Positions 16,903-19,484 of a stretch of DNA of 19,484 bases are shown here, piece by piece. Position 1 is the stretch's first letter. Each line of letters opens with the position of its first letter. The DNA is taken from contig CAKZNY010000171.1 in the NCBI GenBank assembly GCA_937132145.1, forward strand, positions 1-19,484, read 5' to 3'. The position numbers and the translations under genes are program-made. The notes beneath the pieces were generated by a model, which did no database searches, had not been told where the DNA came from, and was given only the letters and a program-made list of their open reading frames with translations. This DNA comes from an uncultured Paracoccaceae bacterium. GTDB lineage: Bacteria > Pseudomonadota > Alphaproteobacteria > Rhodobacterales > Rhodobacteraceae.

Positions 16903-17856
16903 ATGGAAAACGCAGCGTCAATGATCAGCAGCACCCAAAGATTAGGCCCCAAAGATATTCCCGCTGCGGCCGCCATGCTGCGCGATGGTCAGCTTGTCGC
17001 CTTTCCAACGGAAACGGTTTACGGACTTGGTGCTGATGCGCGCAACAGTACAGCCGTCGCAGGCATATTCGCGGCCAAATCACGCCCGCAATTCAACCCG
17101 TTGATCGTACACGTCGCGGACCTCGAAGCTGTCGAGAAAATCGCCGAAATACCGTCCGAAGCCCGCGCCTTGGCCGCCGCTTTCTGGCCCGGACCACTGA
17201 CATTGGTCCTGCCAATCCGCAGCGGTTGTGGTTTGTCCGAACTGGTCACCGCTGGCCTAGATACCGTCGCCGTTCGCATCCCTTCAAACCCGATTGCCCA
17301 AGCGTTATTGAAAGAGTTCGGCGGCCCCGTTGCCGCCCCTTCGGCCAATCCATCCGGCAAGATCAGCCCGACAACAGCAGGCCATGTGCTTGACGGGCTG
17401 TCCGGTAAAATCGCGGCTGTCATTGATGGCGGTCACTGCGACGTGGGCGTTGAATCCACCATCGTCGGTTTTAACAACGGCCCCGTACTGCTCCGCTCTG
17501 GTGGTCTACCGGTGGAGCTGCTTAACGCCGTCCTTCGCAAGGAAATCCGCCGCAACACCGACGATTCAATAACCGCGCCGGGCCAGTTGAAATCCCATTA
17601 CGCCCCCAAAGCCATGCTGCGACTAAATGCCGTGGCACCGGAATCGAACGAAGCTTGGCTCGGCTTTGGACCGCATAATTTCACCGCGCCGTCCTTAAAC
17701 CTGTCACAAACCCGCGACCTGACCGAGGCCGCCGCGAATCTTTTCGCCCACCTACATGCCCTTGATAAAATCTCTGCGCGAATTGCTGTGGCCCCGATTC
17801 CAACCACGGGTCTAGGGCTCGCCATAAATGACCGGTTGGCGCGCGCGGCCAGTTAG
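16903..17856 (+). CDS. tsaC: L-threonylcarbamoyladenylate synthase (Sua5 type)
   Basis: Makes threonylcarbamoyl-AMP from threonine, bicarbonate and ATP for the t6A37 modification of ANN-decoding tRNAs, in the cytosol. The YrdC-like domain (about 12-215) shows VAFPTETVYGLGADA (32-46), KSRPQFNPLIVHV (59-71, the KxR motif), FWPGPLTLVLP (94-104) and APSANPSGKISPT (145-157). The linker APGQLKSHYAP (225-235) and the following roughly 80-residue domain mark the two-domain Sua5 form rather than short TsaC. The start is uncertain: ATG at 16903 or in-frame ATG at 16921, neither with a strong ribosome site. It is divergent from the acyl-CoA dehydrogenase, and its TAG overlaps the yqgE stop in a TTAG. 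Confidence 0.95.
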   Translation: MENAASMISSTQRLGPKDIPAAAAMLRDGQLVAFPTETVYGLGADARNSTAVAGIFAAKSRPQFNPLIVHVADLEAVEKIAEIPSEARALAAAFWPGPLTLVLPIRSGCGLSELVTAGLDTVAVRIPSNPIAQALLKEFGGPVAAPSANPSGKISPTTAGHVLDGLSGKIAAVIDGGHCDVGVESTIVGFNNGPVLLRSGGLPVELLNAVLRKEIRRNTDDSITAPGQLKSHYAPKAMLRLNAVAPESNEAWLGFGPHNFTAPSLNLSQTRDLTEAAANLFAHLHALDKISARIAVAPIPTTGLGLAINDRLARAAS

Positions 17857-18434
17857 GCGCGACCGCCCTCGGCAGACAACATTGCCGGATCAAAACCAAG
17901 GCTGCGCATCGCGGCATTCCACTTTTTGTCCCAAGGCGTGTCGAACACAATCTTGGGGCTAGCATCGCAAATCAGCCAGCCGTTAGCCTGAATTTCAGAT
18001 TCCAGCTGCCCCGGCCCCCATCCAGAATACCCCAGCGATAACAACCTGTTATCCGGCCCCTTGCCGTCAGCCATATCCTGCAAAATATCCATAGTCGCAG
18101 TCATGCCGAAATCGTCACTAATCGCCATCGTCCCGCCCTTGGTGAAATAATCGGTAGAGTGCAGCACGAACCCGCGCCCATGTTCCACCGGCCCACCAAA
18201 AAACACCTGCGGCCCGTTGGCGGTATCCTCGCCCTCGACCCCCAACTGCTTCATCAGATCCGTAAATCCAAGCTGGTGCGCGGGGCGGTTAATCATCAAC
18301 CCCATCGCCCCTGCGGGCGTATGCGCACACATAAAAATCACCGCACGATCAAATCGCGGATCCCCCATCCCCGGCATGGCTACCAGAAATTTTCCGTCCA
18401 AAAATGGCAGTTCTTCAGCTACTGTTTCATTCAT
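17853..18434 (-). CDS. yqgE: YqgE/AlgH family protein
   Basis: A 193-residue member of the YqgE/AlgH (DUF179) family, a widespread cytosolic protein of unclear role. Visible signatures are FLDGKFLVAMPGMGDPRF (about 10-27), AVIFMCAHTPAGAMGLMINRP, FFGGPVEHGRGFVLHS and LLSLGYSGWGPGQLE, all characteristic. The ATG at 18434 is chosen because the family begins just before FLDGKFLVAMP. The frame extends upstream to 18575, but those 47 residues are unlike the family and would overlap the divergent DsbD-alpha-like gene. A GGAGGGG lies about 13 bases before the ATG, a little far. The stop overlaps that of the convergent Sua5 gene. AlgH was named for alginate regulation in Pseudomonas; that role should not be transferred here. 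Confidence 0.95.
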   Translation of the reverse strand: MNETVAEELPFLDGKFLVAMPGMGDPRFDRAVIFMCAHTPAGAMGLMINRPAHQLGFTDLMKQLGVEGEDTANGPQVFFGGPVEHGRGFVLHSTDYFTKGGTMAISDDFGMTATMDILQDMADGKGPDNRLLSLGYSGWGPGQLESEIQANGWLICDASPKIVFDTPWDKKWNAAMRSLGFDPAMLSAEGGRA

Positions 18435-18528
18435 ATTCCAAAGATGCCCCTCCGCGCACGACTTTACAAGCCAACGCCTCGCTAGAATGTGACTTTTCCT
18501 TTCTAATTTCATCCCTATGTTAGTGCAG

Positions 18529-19323
18529 ATGATTAAAACTTTGATAATAGCCGCCATGTTTTTGCCCGCAGCCACCCACGCGCAGGAAATCTATGGCGAT
18601 GTCGAATTCCTGAACGGATGGCGTCTCGCCGATGGCAGCTACCAAACCGCCGTTGATTTCAACCTGAATGAAGGCTGGAAAACCTATTGGCGCACCCCCG
18701 GCCCCGCCGGAATTCCGCCATTCTTCGACTGGGGCGGCTCCACCAACATCGCGGATGTCGAGATCACCTGGCCCACCCCGTATATATCCGAGACCTACGG
18801 CCTCCTCTCCATCGGATACAAAGACCGCTTCACCCTACCGATCCGCATCACGCCAAAAGACCCAAGGGCCCCCGTGAACGTGGAACTGAAAATGGACTTC
18901 GGCGTTTGCTCCGACATCTGCATCCCCGCCAGCGTCCGCTTTAACGCGGAACTCGGCTCGCATCCTGACGAAGGTGTACCAGCCATCAAAGCCGCCCTCA
19001 AAGACGGTCCCGTAAGTGCGAAATCCGGCGGCGTTCGCTCCGCCATATGTACGCTCACCCCGAACGGCAGCGGCTTCGACATTACCGCCGATCTGGTATT
19101 CGCCACCGATTTGAACGACACCCTCACCACAGTTATCGACTACCCCAACCCCGACATCTGGATCGACATTGCGCAGACCAGCATCAAGGGCCGCAATCTG
19201 ACAGCCAAAGCGGTTATCGAATTCTACGGTGACGGCATGTTAACAATCGAGCGAAGCGCCATCCGCATCACCGTTCTGGAAAAAAACCGCGCCGTCGAAA
19301 TATTAGGCTGCCCCGCCTCGTAG
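18529..19323 (+). CDS. Exported DsbD-alpha-like (ScsB-type) periplasmic domain protein
   Basis: From ATG 18529 this is a 264-residue protein. The signal peptide MIKTLIIAAMFLPAATHA is cleaved before QEIYG, leaving a periplasmic beta-sandwich similar to the N-terminal alpha domain of DsbD/ScsB thiol reductases. The redox pair is in MDFGVCSDICIP, Cys127 and Cys131 in a C-x3-C arrangement; a third cysteine is near the C-terminus (ILGCPAS). The transmembrane DsbD core and thioredoxin-like domain are absent: the frame stops cleanly, so it is a stand-alone domain protein. An in-frame ATG at 18517 would add four residues; neither start has a clear ribosome site. A TAGAAT at 18483-18488 could be a -10. 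Electrons presumably come from a CcdA- or DsbD-like membrane partner encoded elsewhere (inference). Confidence 0.88.
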   Translation: MIKTLIIAAMFLPAATHAQEIYGDVEFLNGWRLADGSYQTAVDFNLNEGWKTYWRTPGPAGIPPFFDWGGSTNIADVEITWPTPYISETYGLLSIGYKDRFTLPIRITPKDPRAPVNVELKMDFGVCSDICIPASVRFNAELGSHPDEGVPAIKAALKDGPVSAKSGGVRSAICTLTPNGSGFDITADLVFATDLNDTLTTVIDYPNPDIWIDIAQTSIKGRNLTAKAVIEFYGDGMLTIERSAIRITVLEKNRAVEILGCPAS

Positions 19324-19342
19324 GGTGGGTGATTCACCCACC
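19324..19342. repeat. Perfect 9-bp inverted repeat just after the DsbD-alpha-like gene
   Basis: GGTGGGTGA (19324-19332) and TCACCCACC (19334-19342) are exact reverse complements around one base, starting right after the TAG stop. No T-run follows on either strand, so it is a weak candidate for an intrinsic terminator. A REP-like dispersed repeat or an mRNA 3'-end stabiliser is equally plausible. Confidence 0.6.
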
Positions 19343-19370
19343 ACTCCAACCCAAAATAGTTAACGAAATC

Positions 19371-19411
19371 GTATGTACGAGTTGTGCACGGGTTGTGTAC
19401 GCATTGTGCAC
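19371..19411. repeat. Array of 11-bp repeats (TTGTGCAC-type)
   Basis: TTGTGCAC at 19382-19389, TTGTGTAC at 19393-19400 and TTGTGCAC at 19404-19411 recur at exactly 11-base steps. A degenerate first copy, GTATGTAC, lies at 19371-19378. GTTAAC flanks the array at 19359-19364 and 19439-19444. A period of about one helical turn suggests side-by-side protein binding or a dispersed repeat. No gene could be seen between 19343 and the window end. Confidence 0.55.
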
Positions 19412-19484
19412 ACGAAAAACACGCGATTCAGGCCAAAGGTTAACACCCAAACCTACCCCTTGGAGCGCTGCTTATGCTCCTCCA

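Noticed and set aside
18435..18575. 47-residue N-terminal extension of YqgE
   Set aside because: The family starts just before FLDGKFLVAMP; the extension would overlap the divergent gene's start and has no family similarity.
19461..19484. Possible tRNA or hairpin at the right edge (GGAGC ... GCTCC)
   Set aside because: Only a 5-bp stem is visible, no cloverleaf or anticodon arm can be drawn, and the window ends here.

Overview
The window reads as chromosomal DNA of an alphaproteobacterium, most likely a marine Rhodobacterales (Roseobacter-group) species. The evidence is a 44-residue aa3-type cytochrome oxidase subunit IV, a DmdC-like long acyl-CoA dehydrogenase, a compact mreB-mreC-mreD-mrdA-rodA cell-wall cluster, and short lineage-type proteins of unknown function. 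No tRNA, rRNA, CRISPR array, intact insertion sequence or phage module was seen. Assignments rest on motif recognition only; no database search was run.

Layout. Positions 1-699 hold no convincing gene: two short overlapping open frames, one broken by a stop, and an isolated inverted repeat. From 700 to 3811 three plus-strand genes follow: a VOC-fold protein, a DUF2235/Tle1-like alpha/beta hydrolase and cobyric acid synthase (cobQ). cobQ meets, tail to tail with a 4-base stop overlap, a long minus-strand block. In transcription order that block is mreB, mreC, mreD, mrdA (PBP2), rodA and a GhrA-like 2-hydroxyacid dehydrogenase. The last five genes of it are joined by overlaps or gaps of 0-29 bases. 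Upstream of mreB on the same strand is leuA, preceded by a 30-codon leader peptide with six consecutive leucine codons and two mutually exclusive RNA hairpins.

From 12433 to 16834 come a 101-residue conserved-looking protein with its own terminator, two small lipoproteins (one with a possible His/Cys papain-like site), the tiny oxidase subunit IV with its own terminator, and a metallo-beta-lactamase-fold protein paired with the acyl-CoA dehydrogenase. The end carries threonylcarbamoyl-AMP synthase (plus), convergent with YqgE/AlgH (minus, again overlapping by TTAG), then a divergent exported DsbD-alpha-like protein. It is followed by a perfect 9-bp inverted repeat and an array of about four 11-bp repeats.

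How the genes work together. MreB, MreC, MreD, PBP2 and RodA form the elongasome that inserts lateral-wall peptidoglycan. leuA commits carbon to leucine and looks leucine-regulated through its leader. The other genes are mostly single housekeeping functions: cobalamin amidation, tRNA t6A37 modification, fatty-acid-type oxidation, respiration and periplasmic thiol chemistry. The most rewarding spots are the leuA leader, the candidate cysteine-hydrolase lipoprotein, the 3'-end repeats and the two identical TTAG convergent overlaps.
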